A stretch of DNA of 64,000 bases from JBJMQS01 sp045802605 (GCA_045802605.1 JBJMQS010000053.1:1-64000); one strand, 5' to 3'; counted from the first letter of the stretch, positions 52,168 to 61,195 are shown. Notes: generated by a model not told the origin, from the letters alone. A program made the numbers and translations.

Positions 52168-54374
52168 TTCCCCAATTAACTAGCGCAGCTTGGTGGTGGG
52201 TCGGCACTGCGGTGGGCGGTAGCCTGGTGCTCTTGGTTGCCGCCGTATCCATGCGGCGAAATGCACCGGCGTCCGCGCGTCAACGCCTCGGCGAATGGGG
52301 CATCCTCGCCGCCATGTTGCTCGCGGCGCTGCGGCTCGGACCATCGTGGCTACAAATTCCGGCACCCTGGACGGCGACACAGGAAGTTGCCATCGCCGCG
52401 CCACAGGAAAGGGAATATGCGCTCGCACTGACGCCCGTACCAGAACCGCTCATCGGGCAATTTGAGCCGCCAGTCGCCGTTGCAGACGCCCCGATGTTCG
52501 CGACAACGACGTTTCAGCCGACCGCGCCGCAGTGGGTCATGCCCATTGGCTGGCTTGATGGTTTATTGCTCGGTTACTTGGCGCTCGCTACTTACTTCAC
52601 CATTCGCTGGATCGTTGGCCAATGGGGCTTGGCCCGGTTGCTGCGCCGCGCCAGCCCTGCCCCCGCCGACTTGCAAGCGTTGTTCGCGAGTTTGGCACCT
52701 GTCGGATCGCGCGTGCGCCTCGTCATTTCTGACCGCGTCTCGGTGCCGATGTGCTGCGGGCTTTGGCGGCCAACCGTGATCTTGCCGCGAATCTTGGCCC
52801 AGACGGCCGGCCCAATGACCTTGCGATGGGTGTTCGCTCACGAGCTCACGCACGTCGAGCGCCGCGATCCCTGGTCATGTTGGCTCATGGGGTTGGCGCA
52901 GGCGATTTACTTTTACGTGCCTTGGTTCTGGTGGCTTCGTCGGCAAATCCGGCTTTGCCAGGAGTATGTTGCCGATGCGGCGGCGGTCGCTCAAGGCCCC
53001 TGGGCCGACGATTACGCTCAGTTTCTGGTCAGTCTCGCTCGTTCTCCCGTCGTACCGCTGGGGGCGACGGGCGTTTTGGGAAATCACTCGGATCTCTATC
53101 GGAGGGTAGCCATGGTGTTGAATCCCACAGAGCCGCGCACTCGCTGGTCGCGCGGCCGCATCCTCATCGGCGCGCTGAGCTTGCTCGGCATCGCCGTATT
53201 CGTCTCGGGCCTGGGCCTTCGCGCCCAGACGCCGCCGGAAACTCCACAACCACCTAATGTGGTGTTAACTGATTCCGAACCAGTAATCGTCGTCGCCGCC
53301 GTCGATGATGACGCAGCAAAAAGGATTTCGGAATTGGAAGCGCAGCTTGAAAAAATGCAAGCACAGGACGCTCCGGACAATGCCAAGATCAAAGAGCTGA
53401 AAGCGAAGCTGGAAGCTTTGAGGAAGGAAGCCGGCGCGACCAAGAAACGAGTCGAAGCCAGAATCATGATGGGTGACGCGGCCAACGCGGCCGATGTGCT
53501 CAAGCACGTGGATAAGAAGGAAGTGCACAAGAAAGTCCACGAGGCCCTCGAAAAAGCAAAGCTCTCCGATGAGCAAATCAAGGAAGTGATGAAGGAGTTC
53601 GAGAAGATTCACGTTGAGCAAATGAAAGTCATGCAAGTCATGCCCGGCGCTACCTCGGTTTACCCGCCGCGGTCTCTCACCACGACGCTGCGGGCCCACA
53701 TGGGCGGCAGCCGGCTCGGCATTGAAGCCGAACCCGTCGGGCCCGTGCTGGCCGAGCAACTTGGCCTGTCCCAGGGCCAGGGCCTGGTCGTTCATCACGT
53801 CACACCTGACTCGTCGGCCGAGAAAGCCGGTATTAAGGCAAACGACATTCTTCTGAGCTTTGCGGGGAAGAGTGTGTCCAACGATGTTCGCGAACTCGCG
53901 AAAGCAATTGAAGGACTGCCATCCGACAAAGAATTCGAGGCGGTCATTCTTCGCAAGGGCAAGAAGGAAACCATCAGCGGCATCAAGCTGGCGGAAGCGA
54001 AAAAAGAAAATTTGATGTTCGCCGATGTCGGCGCCCACGGTTCCCTTGAGGCCGCTCGACTGGCCGAGATGGATCATGCAGCTTTCGCTCGTCCGTTCTT
54101 CGGCGCTCGAGGCGGCAAGTCGATCTCGATCAATATCAACAACGGTGAACTCCGCGCAACCGAAGCGGATGGCGACCTAACCATTTCCGTCCGAGGCAAG
54201 ATGGACGGCAAGAAAGCCACCGTGTCGAGCGTCATGATTTCGGAACCAGGCGTGAGCCTGAATTACGACAACCTTGACAACGTCCCCGAAAAATACCGTG
54301 AGCGGGTCAAAAAGTTGCTCAACGCGATCAACGAAGGCCCCGCAAAGACGGAGGCGAAGAGCGAATCTCGCTAA
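52164..54374 (+). CDS. M56 (BlaR1-like) membrane peptidase with PDZ domain
   Basis: The ATG overlaps the blaI stop (ATGA). Membrane helices lie near 11-29, 43-58, 128-150 and 333-352. The zinc-peptidase motif is HELTH (226-230), followed by CQEYVADAAAV with the third ligand, as in BlaR1/MecR1. In place of the beta-lactam-binding sensor there are a helical coiled coil (about 388-435), an EK-rich stretch, and a PDZ domain (about 515-610, GSRLGIEAEPVGPVLAEQL). The C-terminus ends in a small beta region. It is probably a sensor that frees BlaI by cleavage, with a PDZ-based signal. Confidence 0.88.
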   Translation: MIPQLTSAAWWWVGTAVGGSLVLLVAAVSMRRNAPASARQRLGEWGILAAMLLAALRLGPSWLQIPAPWTATQEVAIAAPQEREYALALTPVPEPLIGQFEPPVAVADAPMFATTTFQPTAPQWVMPIGWLDGLLLGYLALATYFTIRWIVGQWGLARLLRRASPAPADLQALFASLAPVGSRVRLVISDRVSVPMCCGLWRPTVILPRILAQTAGPMTLRWVFAHELTHVERRDPWSCWLMGLAQAIYFYVPWFWWLRRQIRLCQEYVADAAAVAQGPWADDYAQFLVSLARSPVVPLGATGVLGNHSDLYRRVAMVLNPTEPRTRWSRGRILIGALSLLGIAVFVSGLGLRAQTPPETPQPPNVVLTDSEPVIVVAAVDDDAAKRISELEAQLEKMQAQDAPDNAKIKELKAKLEALRKEAGATKKRVEARIMMGDAANAADVLKHVDKKEVHKKVHEALEKAKLSDEQIKEVMKEFEKIHVEQMKVMQVMPGATSVYPPRSLTTTLRAHMGGSRLGIEAEPVGPVLAEQLGLSQGQGLVVHHVTPDSSAEKAGIKANDILLSFAGKSVSNDVRELAKAIEGLPSDKEFEAVILRKGKKETISGIKLAEAKKENLMFADVGAHGSLEAARLAEMDHAAFARPFFGARGGKSISININNGELRATEADGDLTISVRGKMDGKKATVSSVMISEPGVSLNYDNLDNVPEKYRERVKKLLNAINEGPAKTEAKSESR

Positions 54375-54393
54375 GATCATGACACTTCCGTTT

Positions 54394-54424
54394 ACCCCCG
54401 GCCCATGGCCGGGGGTATTTTTTT
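54394..54424 (+). terminator. Rho-independent terminator after the M56 gene
   Basis: ACCCCCGGCC and GGCCGGGGGT form a perfect 10-bp stem with loop CAT, followed by a run of seven T. Confidence 0.9.
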
Positions 54425-54441
54425 GTCTTTGTTTCGCTTCT

Positions 54442-54512
54442 GCAGCCGCGGGCTTTAGCCCGCGTCAGGACCACGAGATTGCCAGGACACGCGGGCCTAA
54501 GCCCGCGGCTAC
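54442..54512. repeat. CGCGGGCTTTAGCCCGCG-type inverted repeat
   Basis: Two related palindromes face each other: GCAGCCGCGGGCTTTAGCC on the left and the complement ending CGCGGCTAC on the right. Repeats of this type occur in many planctomycete intergenic regions. Here it lies between a terminator and the first tatA gene. Confidence 0.6.
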
Positions 54513-54602
54513 AAAAGATTCGAGGACTGAAAACCGTCCACATTGCTCACCGGGCCCGCTCCGTTATAATTCTCCTGTCGGACCCTGCAATCAAAGGCAC
54601 AC

Positions 54603-54869
54603 ATGTTCGGCCTCGGAACCCAAGAATTCCTGTTACTCGTCGTCTTGGGTGTGTTGCTCTTCGGCAAGAATTTGCCTGAAGTGGGCCGATCGCTGGGCAA
54701 GATGATCATGGAGTTCAAAAACGGTCTTCGCGGCGTTGAGGGCGAATTCCGCAGCACATTTTTCGACTTTGACCAACCACCTCAGAGTCGTTCTGCGCCC
54801 CCCACCCCGGTTAAGCGGCTCGAACCGACCGCCCCCAAATTCGAAGACCCCTCGGGTCCTGTTTGCTGA
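54603..54869 (+). CDS. TatA/E-family protein-translocase subunit (first copy)
   Basis: The 88-residue protein has the TatA layout: a short outer end, one hydrophobic helix (EFLLLVVLGVLLF), the conserved hinge FGKNLPEVGRSLGK, an amphipathic helix (MIMEFKNGLRGVEGEF) and a proline-rich tail. TatA forms the pore-like part of the twin-arginine export system. TatB and TatC are not in the window. Confidence 0.9.
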   Translation: MFGLGTQEFLLLVVLGVLLFGKNLPEVGRSLGKMIMEFKNGLRGVEGEFRSTFFDFDQPPQSRSAPPTPVKRLEPTAPKFEDPSGPVC

Positions 54870-54926
54870 ACGCACGGAATCGTGTAACTTAGCGTTAGGC
54901 GAAATCAGGCCGAAAAGGGCTTTTGC

Positions 54927-55235
54927 ATGTCACCGTTGTTGGCCTCCATTTTGAGCGGCACCGACTGGCTAATCATTGCAGCGATTGGCGTTTTGCTGTT
55001 CGGGGTTAAGCGATTACCCGAGTTCGGCCGCTCGCTGGGCAAAGGCATTGTCGAATTCAAAAAGGGCCTCAAAGGCCTCGAAGACGACGAATCAGATTCG
55101 TCGAGTAAAAGCGAACCTCGAATTGAGCTGCACCATCCTCCTCAACGCATCACGCAGGCGGCTCCGCGTTTCGAAGATCGGCCTGTTGCACCTCCGACCG
55201 AAACCAGTGCGGACAAGCCGAACACGCCGACATAG
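54927..55235 (+). CDS. TatA/E-family protein-translocase subunit (second copy)
   Basis: The 102-residue paralogue has the same layout: IAAIGVLLFGVKRLPEFGRSLGKG, an amphipathic helix (IVEFKKGLKGLEDDESD) and a charged, proline-rich tail. It follows the first copy by 57 bases in the same direction. The two may differ in substrate preference or partner. At least one Tat substrate, the aldo/keto reductase, is encoded in the window. Confidence 0.9.
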   Translation: MSPLLASILSGTDWLIIAAIGVLLFGVKRLPEFGRSLGKGIVEFKKGLKGLEDDESDSSSKSEPRIELHHPPQRITQAAPRFEDRPVAPPTETSADKPNTPT

Positions 55236-55247
55236 AATCATCGCGTC

Positions 55248-55320
55248 GGGCGCTTGGCTCAGCGGCTAGAGCACTCGCCTCACACGCGAGGGGTCACTGG
55301 TTCGAATCCAGTAGCGCCCA
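55248..55320 (+). tRNA. tRNA-Val(CAC)
   Basis: All arms form: acceptor GGGCGCT/AGCGCCC with discriminator A, D-arm GCTC/GAGC, anticodon arm CTCGC/GCGAG around CTCACAC with anticodon CAC, and T-arm ACTGG-TTCGAAT-CCAGT. CCA is not encoded. The minus-strand integrase frame ends inside it, so its 3' half is probably the attachment-site core. Confidence 0.95.
55278..55320. other. Probable attachment-site core in tRNA-Val
   Basis: The 3' half of the tRNA is the likely crossover core of the integrated element, because the integrase frame reads through it as VGATGFEPVTPRV. The matching second copy should lie beyond the right edge. Confidence 0.6.
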
Positions 55321-56599
55321 CTTGCCTATTATGCAAGTAGTGACTTGGAGCGGACGGGACTGAATTCTCAGACCCTTTCCGCTCCTTGTCATTTTTACTG
55401 GCATCTTTGATTTGCTTCGATTCATTACTGGTCACTGCGCTTTTCACTGCGCCTTGCACTGCCTTTGCGAAATGCTCCTCGGTCACGCTGCGATAATGCT
55501 TGTCCGCAATTTCCGAAGTATGGCCGAGCCATGCGGCAGCGACATGCGACGGGAACAGGTCGGCTAGCTCGGTCGCTCGCGATGCCCGCAAATTCTGGAA
55601 TGTCCTCGGCCACGTCTCCAGGCCGGCCCGCCGTATGAACTTGTCGAGCATCGTTCCCAGATTACCGCTCATCGTTCTCAGACGTGGCGTCAAGTAGACC
55701 GCGCCTTTGTCCCCCAACGCGTCCCAAGCTGCGTCGAGGAATGGCTTGATTTCCGGAAAGATCGGTACGAGGCGGCTCTCCCGGCCGGGTAGGTGTTCCA
55801 GTTTCGGCGTCGGCAGAATGATGCGGTCCTGATCCCACAAGATATGGTCCCATTTGAGCGCGAAGAGTTCCGATGGAATCCGCAACCCGCCCCATCGGGC
55901 CAAAGCCACGGCCAGCTTCCATTCCACATCGGTTAGGCTCTCGATCAGCTTGCGAACCGTTTCGGCAGGAATGAACTGGTTACGGGCCTTGTTTACCTGG
56001 GAGCCGCTCACGACGTATTCGAGGGGAGACTTGGCTACAACGCCACGCCGAACGGCCATCCGGAACATTGCTTTGGCAATCGTTATCAGTTTCGCGATGA
56101 ATGCCGCCGAGTATTTCTTTTCCTTGTCTGGTTTGGTGGAGTAATTCGTCGTTTTCAGCCGGTGGATTGCGGACAGCACCATCTCCTCGGTGACCGCCGA
56201 CAGCCGCAATTCTGGGCCAATCGCCGCCGTCATGCGGTCCAGTGCCACCTTAAACGTCCGACGCGTCGAGGCCTTGATATGCGGCTTGGAATCGAGAAAT
56301 AGTTTGGCGTACTCGCCAATCGTCGGCGTCGTGTCCACGGCACGAGGCTCAACCAACCCGACTTGTTCTAACTTGCGATGCAAATCGTCGTGGGCCTTGT
56401 CTCGGAGCCAGCGGCAGGTTTCGTCCGCGACCCGGGCGCCTTTGATCTTTGCCGAAATCAGTTCTTCGACGTGCGACTTCACAGTCCTGGCGTGGGACAA
56501 AGTGCCGTGACCTAATCGAACGGCCGAGGGTTTGCTCGTTATGGGATTCTTGAATTGAATCTCCCGCGTACCGTTCTTTCGTTTAATGAGGCTCGCCAT
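55280..56599 (-). CDS. Tyrosine-recombinase integrase
   Basis: The 439-residue protein starts after GGAGAAGTC. The N-terminal half (about 80-180) is a SAM-like core-binding domain. The catalytic domain has the first Arg in ALARWGGLRIPSEL, the box TFQNLRASRATEL (with Asn where most families have His), AAWLGHTSEIADKHY with His and the nucleophilic Tyr. The C-terminal GATGFEPVTPRV is coded by the tRNA-Val gene complement, which shows the element sits in that tRNA. It is the last of a run of same-strand island genes. Confidence 0.92.
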   Translation of the reverse strand: MASLIKRKNGTREIQFKNPITSKPSAVRLGHGTLSHARTVKSHVEELISAKIKGARVADETCRWLRDKAHDDLHRKLEQVGLVEPRAVDTTPTIGEYAKLFLDSKPHIKASTRRTFKVALDRMTAAIGPELRLSAVTEEMVLSAIHRLKTTNYSTKPDKEKKYSAAFIAKLITIAKAMFRMAVRRGVVAKSPLEYVVSGSQVNKARNQFIPAETVRKLIESLTDVEWKLAVALARWGGLRIPSELFALKWDHILWDQDRIILPTPKLEHLPGRESRLVPIFPEIKPFLDAAWDALGDKGAVYLTPRLRTMSGNLGTMLDKFIRRAGLETWPRTFQNLRASRATELADLFPSHVAAAWLGHTSEIADKHYRSVTEEHFAKAVQGAVKSAVTSNESKQIKDASKNDKERKGSENSVPSAPSHYLHNRQVGATGFEPVTPRV

Positions 56600-56602
56600 G
56601 AC

Positions 56603-56809
56603 TTACTTCTCCCGCCGCTTGATTTCCAGGCCCAACAACTCCGCCAGCCGATCCAACGTATCTAGCGCCAGCCCGCAATTTCCGGCCATGAATCGCGACA
56701 TGGTGGACTCCGGAATTTCGATTTCTTTGCAGATGCGATACCGGCTCAATTCACTGGCATCAATTGCCGCTCTGATCTGGTCGCTAAACTTCGACTCTTT
56801 CTTGGCCAT
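56603..56809 (-). CDS. XRE-family helix-turn-helix protein
   Basis: From ATG 56809 (MAKKESKFSDQIRAAI) the protein has about 68 residues and forms a Cro/CI-type fold: SRYRICKEIEIPESTMSRFMAG is the recognition helix region, LDTLDRLAELLGLEIK the last helix. It ends 3 bases before the integrase start, so it may control integrase expression. No strong ribosome site is visible; a start 36 bases upstream is possible. Confidence 0.75.
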   Translation of the reverse strand: MAKKESKFSDQIRAAIDASELSRYRICKEIEIPESTMSRFMAGNCGLALDTLDRLAELLGLEIKRREK

Positions 56810-56863
56810 GCGCCACATTCTATCCAATGCTTCTATGACATGCAAGCATAGGATGCTCGGATT

Positions 56864-57103
56864 TCAGAATCGCCGCTGGCGACCTTTCAATTCGATTCCT
56901 TCGCGCCGCATTGCCTCCAACGTGTCAGCGACGGCCACCGCTTCCGCGTGTTCTTTCGCCAGTCCGCCGTCGTATTCCATAATGGCCGCCCGCTCTTCAT
57001 AGTGATGGCGCCAATCGTCCGGCAGATCGTCGGACGTGATGCCGAGACTGACCGGCAATCTCGCATTCCGATCCGGGTCGAAAGTTGTTTTCAGGTCTAA
57101 CAT
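56864..57103 (-). CDS. Small acidic island protein
   Basis: From ATG 57103 (MLDLKTTFDPDRNARLPV) the protein has about 79 residues, including WRHHYEERAAIMEYDGGLAKEHAEAVAVADTL. Short proteins with an EERAAIMEYDGGL motif often lie near primase or replication genes of mobile elements; I have no established function. A longer start (57178) is possible. Confidence 0.6.
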   Translation of the reverse strand: MLDLKTTFDPDRNARLPVSLGITSDDLPDDWRHHYEERAAIMEYDGGLAKEHAEAVAVADTLEAMRREGIELKGRQRRF

Positions 57104-57241
57104 GTTTAATCCCCCTGCGGACTTGGACGCATGGACGCAAACCATTTTCCCCGAGAAATACGAGGCCTTTGCGTCCAAAACCGTGACTTGGACACAGTTG
57201 GAAGCAACGTTCGTCTGCGGAGCCTCCAGGTGTGTCCAATT

Positions 57242-59026
57242 TCATGGGTTGGACGCAGATTCGCGGACTTCCCAAGGGTTTGCGCATTGCGTCCATCCGT
57301 TCCTGTCCGTCGTAGGAAACACTTGTTCTAATGTTGGCAATACACCGGTGGAGATAGCCTCTGCCGTGTTAGCAAGGCGCCATCGTGCGGGTTTGTTCCC
57401 TTTGCTATGTTCGACCAAATCCACTAGGCCCGCATCATGGAGCGTTACCAACCAACCGGCTACCGATGATTTGCAACTCTTTTCCCGCAATTTCGCCTCC
57501 TTGGTTGTGAACTCATCCGTGGTCCATTCGCGTAGCCGTTCTAGGAATCGTCGGGCCGGCTCAGATACAGCGGACCCAAGCAAATGTTCCATCGGCTTCT
57601 GCAACAAGAATTCCGCAAGTTGGTAGTCGGCAACGGTGGCAATCAATGCTCCATATTCGTCATGGCTCCTTTGCCGCTGATGCAAAAGCGTAATCGCCTG
57701 TATAGCGCTCACCAATTGCAGGAAGGCCCTTCGGACCTCTACCCTGTCGGCCGGCATTAGTTGGCCGAGCCAGCGTGCAAATGGCACAATGACTGGCATG
57801 GGTCTCAACATCCGCTGCAGAGCGTGATGTCTGAGCACAATGCGATCCGTCTCTTTAACGCCGTTGCTGACACTGACGGCTTCCGCCAATTGATTAATGA
57901 TTCGCCGCGATTGTTCCTTCCGTTCGTCCGTATGCAGTGTCAGGCAGCGGTTAGCGTCTTCGTCAAAGACCTTACTCAGCGTGGTGGATTCGGTGAAGGC
58001 GATGGGACCATCCTGTTCAATTAGAATCGTCTCGATCTTGTTGCCTTCCCCCTTCACCGGCATGAGCTTGGTCAGTTTGCCGGCGGAGATCATTTCCCGC
58101 AATGCACGGGTTGTCTCAGCACGATCATCGTCCTCCACGCGTGACCTCTCGCCAGCAACGATCCACTTGTTTCGCAGCCCGTCGGCCGGCATGTGGAAAA
58201 GCGCTTGCGGTGTCATTTGCGTGGAATGGATCACTGCTTCCGGTGGGAATAGCGCCGCTACCTTTTCAATCAGGTGGGACTTGCCCGAGGACGACGGGCC
58301 ATGAACGCGACCCGCTAGCGGTTTGGGCAAGAGTCGTGAAACCCCGATCAGGTATACCGTCGCCGTGAGTTCCTTTTCGCCCGCGACGTTCATGGCCTCA
58401 ATGTCATCAACAATTCGCTGAATCAGTTGTGGGTCCAAGAGCATGGCTTCCGCCTCGGCTCGAATGTCGGCAGGCATCGAGGAGAGCGGATCCGCTTCGG
58501 CGCCCATTGCTTTTGGCTTGGCACACTTTGCAATTCGCTGTTCGGCCAAATTCAAGAGTTTTTCTTCGACATCTGCCGTATCGACATTTGGCACCTTTTC
58601 GGCGATTGCGGCAATAAACTGCTTGCGATGCCGCGGACTTAAGCAATCGATTTTGTTGTCGAAATAGCGGGGCATCTCGGGATGATCGGCGCATACTGTT
58701 CCATCCGGCAACCGGTCAATCGTGACCTTGACCAACTGTGGCGCTGCGTCATGATTCGCTTCGGCCATTGGCTGATCTTCCACCGGCAATGTCGCCGGCA
58801 GTTTCATCAACTGTGCATCGAGAGCCGCAGCATCAACGCCAGTGCGTCGCTTGCATACGCCCTTAATGAATCGCTCTCGTTGCGTCGCAAGATTGAAGTC
58901 GATGGTATCGAAATGAATCTTGTCACCGTTGTGCGACGCCGTCACGAGGATCTTGTCGCCGACCCGAACACCAGCCAACGCGACAGCGAGTGGCCTTGCT
59001 TTCCGCTTTTTTGTCTTCGGTTTCAT
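57242..59026 (-). CDS. P-loop ATPase of the island replication module
   Basis: Starts at ATG 59026, overlapping the primase stop (ATGA). The 594-residue protein has an N-terminal region of about 200 residues, then an ATPase core with Walker A VHGPSSSGKSHLIEKV and following strand motifs (NKWIVAGERSRVEDD, IAFTESTTLSKV with a possible sensor residue). The C-terminal 150 residues contain a winged-helix-like part (REWTTDEFTTKEAKLRE). It resembles helicase/ATPase partners of Toprim primases in mobile elements, but I cannot name the family. Confidence 0.7.
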   Translation of the reverse strand: MKPKTKKRKARPLAVALAGVRVGDKILVTASHNGDKIHFDTIDFNLATQRERFIKGVCKRRTGVDAAALDAQLMKLPATLPVEDQPMAEANHDAAPQLVKVTIDRLPDGTVCADHPEMPRYFDNKIDCLSPRHRKQFIAAIAEKVPNVDTADVEEKLLNLAEQRIAKCAKPKAMGAEADPLSSMPADIRAEAEAMLLDPQLIQRIVDDIEAMNVAGEKELTATVYLIGVSRLLPKPLAGRVHGPSSSGKSHLIEKVAALFPPEAVIHSTQMTPQALFHMPADGLRNKWIVAGERSRVEDDDRAETTRALREMISAGKLTKLMPVKGEGNKIETILIEQDGPIAFTESTTLSKVFDEDANRCLTLHTDERKEQSRRIINQLAEAVSVSNGVKETDRIVLRHHALQRMLRPMPVIVPFARWLGQLMPADRVEVRRAFLQLVSAIQAITLLHQRQRSHDEYGALIATVADYQLAEFLLQKPMEHLLGSAVSEPARRFLERLREWTTDEFTTKEAKLREKSCKSSVAGWLVTLHDAGLVDLVEHSKGNKPARWRLANTAEAISTGVLPTLEQVFPTTDRNGWTQCANPWEVRESASNP

Positions 59027-59889
59027 GTGCCGGCCCTCGCGCGGAATACACCACGCTGAACCGTTGCTTTCGTAATGGCCGTTTCGACATCGACGCGAGT
59101 ACCGCCGACCTGCAACCACTGGCGAATGTCCTTGACCCCAATAGGCGGAAAGACCACACGCACTCTCGGAACGTAAACCAGGAGAACCGACGCCAAATTA
59201 TTCGCACCTCGCTGTCCCGGTTCATCTTGGTCGGCGAGGAGGATAGCCTCCTCAACCTGCCGATGCCGAACCAAGTCACAAACCAGAGTTACGCCTCCAG
59301 AGCAACTTGGCCGACCTATCACGTTCACGAAGCCCATGTCGAGAAGCGCGGCCACGTCCGTTGCGCCCTCAGCGATCATGAGAGAGGTGTCTTCCGGTGC
59401 CAGGTCAGGAACGAATAAGCCTTCCTTGCTCCCTTTCACCGCGAACTTGCGGCCATCCAGTCCGCGCAGGCGAATACCGATTGCCCGCCCGTGGCCATCG
59501 CACATCGGAAACGAAAATGCTCGGCGTTGCTCGTACCAGCCAAGGCCCAGAGCCGAGAGGCTCCCCGAGGAAACTCCCAGAGTCGCCGCCAACTGACCGA
59601 GCCGCCCCGCATCGAGGGCGCCAATGAAGTCAATCACCGTCGGTCCGAAGTCACGGGGTGCTGTCATCGGTGCCGGCCGGAATGATCGCCGAACTGCAGG
59701 AACAGGTCTATCTGCGAGTTGATGCAGAAATCCACCTTCGCCGGCCCGCGTCGCCGATTCCACGCGAGGACAAATAGCCGCCGAGCCGTCGGACGAGAAC
59801 AAGCACCAATCTGGTCGGCCACAGATCGGACATGGATGCCCGCGATTTACTCGCCGCCATAGGGTCGAGGCTGCCATGTTACTCCTCAA
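59023..59889 (-). CDS. Zinc-finger/Toprim primase-like protein
   Basis: The N-terminus holds a zinc site (CPICGRPDWC, then AICPR) as in CHC2-type primases. A Toprim domain follows: EGATDVAALLDMGF with the catalytic Glu, and ILLADQDEPGQRGANNLAS with the DxD-like acidic pair. The rest matches small primase-like proteins of integrative elements. Start may be ATG 59877 (MAASTLWRRV). It overlaps the upstream HTH gene by 11 bases and the ATPase gene by 4, so the three are probably one operon. Confidence 0.8.
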   Translation of the reverse strand: MRSNMAASTLWRRVNRGHPCPICGRPDWCLFSSDGSAAICPRVESATRAGEGGFLHQLADRPVPAVRRSFRPAPMTAPRDFGPTVIDFIGALDAGRLGQLAATLGVSSGSLSALGLGWYEQRRAFSFPMCDGHGRAIGIRLRGLDGRKFAVKGSKEGLFVPDLAPEDTSLMIAEGATDVAALLDMGFVNVIGRPSCSGGVTLVCDLVRHRQVEEAILLADQDEPGQRGANNLASVLLVYVPRVRVVFPPIGVKDIRQWLQVGGTRVDVETAITKATVQRGVFRARAGT

Positions 59890-60097
59890 CCTTTTCGCTC
59901 AAATTCGGACAGCCGGCCGCGACCCACGCCTCCCATTCCCGGCGATTCCACCGGAGCAGCCTTCCAAATTTCTGGAATCGTGGAATCTCGCCCGCCTCTG
60001 CCAGTCGCCGCGCGTGGCGGCTGCTGCATTTGAGCGACGCGGCTACATCGCGCAAGTCGAGAAAATCCGAAACAAGTTCCGTTAGATCGCGTTTCAC
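59879..60097 (-). CDS. Excisionase/AlpA-like helix-turn-helix protein
   Basis: The 72-residue protein has the layout of excisionase-family DNA-binding proteins: FLDLRDVAASLKCSSRHARRLAEAGEIPRFQKFGRLLRWNRREWEAW, with a winged-helix wing GRLLRW. It may regulate excision or the replication module. It starts 5 bases after the stop of the next upstream gene. Confidence 0.8.
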   Translation of the reverse strand: MKRDLTELVSDFLDLRDVAASLKCSSRHARRLAEAGEIPRFQKFGRLLRWNRREWEAWVAAGCPNLSEKVEE

Positions 60098-60101
60098 AAG
60101 A

Positions 60102-60293
60102 TCACTCCTTCTCGTTGGGTCCCAATGGACTGTTGCGGTTGGTTTTGTCGGCCGAACGCTCTCGGACCCGCAGCGAGCGGAGCAACACTCTCAGCGCGGA
60201 CAATTCGCGCTCTAGACGCTGGACGCTCTCAGCGATCTGGTCGGCCGACAGGTTTTTGAAGAATGTCAGAGGATCAGAAGTTGAATCGCTCAT
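60102..60293 (-). CDS. Small coiled-coil island protein
   Basis: The 63-residue protein reads MSDSTSDPLTFFKNLSADQI followed by a heptad-like helix (AESVQRLERELSALRVLLRSLRVRE). Unknown function. It is close to the excisionase-like gene (5 bases), so probably same operon. Confidence 0.5.
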   Translation of the reverse strand: MSDSTSDPLTFFKNLSADQIAESVQRLERELSALRVLLRSLRVRERSADKTNRNSPLGPNEKE

Positions 60294-60365
60294 ACTCCGA
60301 TTGAATCGGTAGTACTCGCGATGTTGGATGTGTGAAAGTAGCGCGTTGGTGGCGCGTTAGTAGCG

Positions 60366-61052
60366 CTACCTCGCAGAGCGGATTGACACTCGATAGCCAC
60401 CCTGTGACCGGCGGACAGGCAGTAGAATTGCAGGCGCGAACATTCCGCCGTATTTAATCATTAACCGCTTGAGAACACGGGGTCCATCAAAGTATCCCGA
60501 CTTTTGTTCCAGGGAAGGCTTGTCCATCGACGGCTGGGCCAAGAATGCCTGAAGTACGGTATCTTCGCGGTCGGTCAGAGTCATAGACGACTGGCGATTA
60601 ATGGAATAGCTTCGATTACCGTGGGCGACTATGACATTGTCGTTTAGTTCCGCCAAACGGTGCAATACACGCTGCTCCTCGGCTTCCCGTCGTAGTTGGT
60701 ATTCTCGGATCGAGGTAGATAGTCGGCGTTGTCGGGCTCGAAGTCCGACATACGTGAGATCTACGAGACGGCGGACTTCAATCCGCTGTTTCGATGTCAA
60801 ATCGCTCCACGGTGGGTGATTAATGCAATATTGCAAGAGCCCAAGTGCCTTTTCCATCGCGTCGGCTTCGTCTTCGACGGCTGGGTTGGCTGCGAGCCCC
60901 TCGATCTGATCTACACTCGCGCTTCGAACGTAATCGCGATAACCATGCTCGCGAAGCCACCGCATTAGTGCGCAAAAGTCGCTGTGCCAATCGCGGTCGA
61001 GTTCGTCGGGCAAATCGTCGCTGTCACACAAGCGGGTCAGTGCATTTGACAT
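60366..61052 (-). CDS. Island protein of unknown function
   Basis: Starts at ATG 61052 with GAGAGG upstream. The 228-residue protein is helical; the middle contains WREHG-type sequence (LMRWLREHGYRDYVRS) and RLSTSIREYQLRREAEEQRVLHRLAELND, then SMTLTDREDTVLQAFLAQPSMDKPSLEQKSG, which resembles a winged helix, before a short basic end. I think it could be a DNA-binding regulator. It diverges from hsdM; they may share a control region. Confidence 0.6.
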   Translation of the reverse strand: MSNALTRLCDSDDLPDELDRDWHSDFCALMRWLREHGYRDYVRSASVDQIEGLAANPAVEDEADAMEKALGLLQYCINHPPWSDLTSKQRIEVRRLVDLTYVGLRARQRRLSTSIREYQLRREAEEQRVLHRLAELNDNVIVAHGNRSYSINRQSSMTLTDREDTVLQAFLAQPSMDKPSLEQKSGYFDGPRVLKRLMIKYGGMFAPAILLPVRRSQGGYRVSIRSAR

Positions 61053-61195
61053 CTTGTAACCTCTCAGCCACTCAGGCGGAGATTTTACCAGTACCAGCGC
61101 CAAATGGACCGTATTCGACAGGAAATGACAGCCATACTTCCGCCGTCACCCCCATTTCCTAAAACGATGCTTCAACCTGCGAGCCCCGAGACCCC

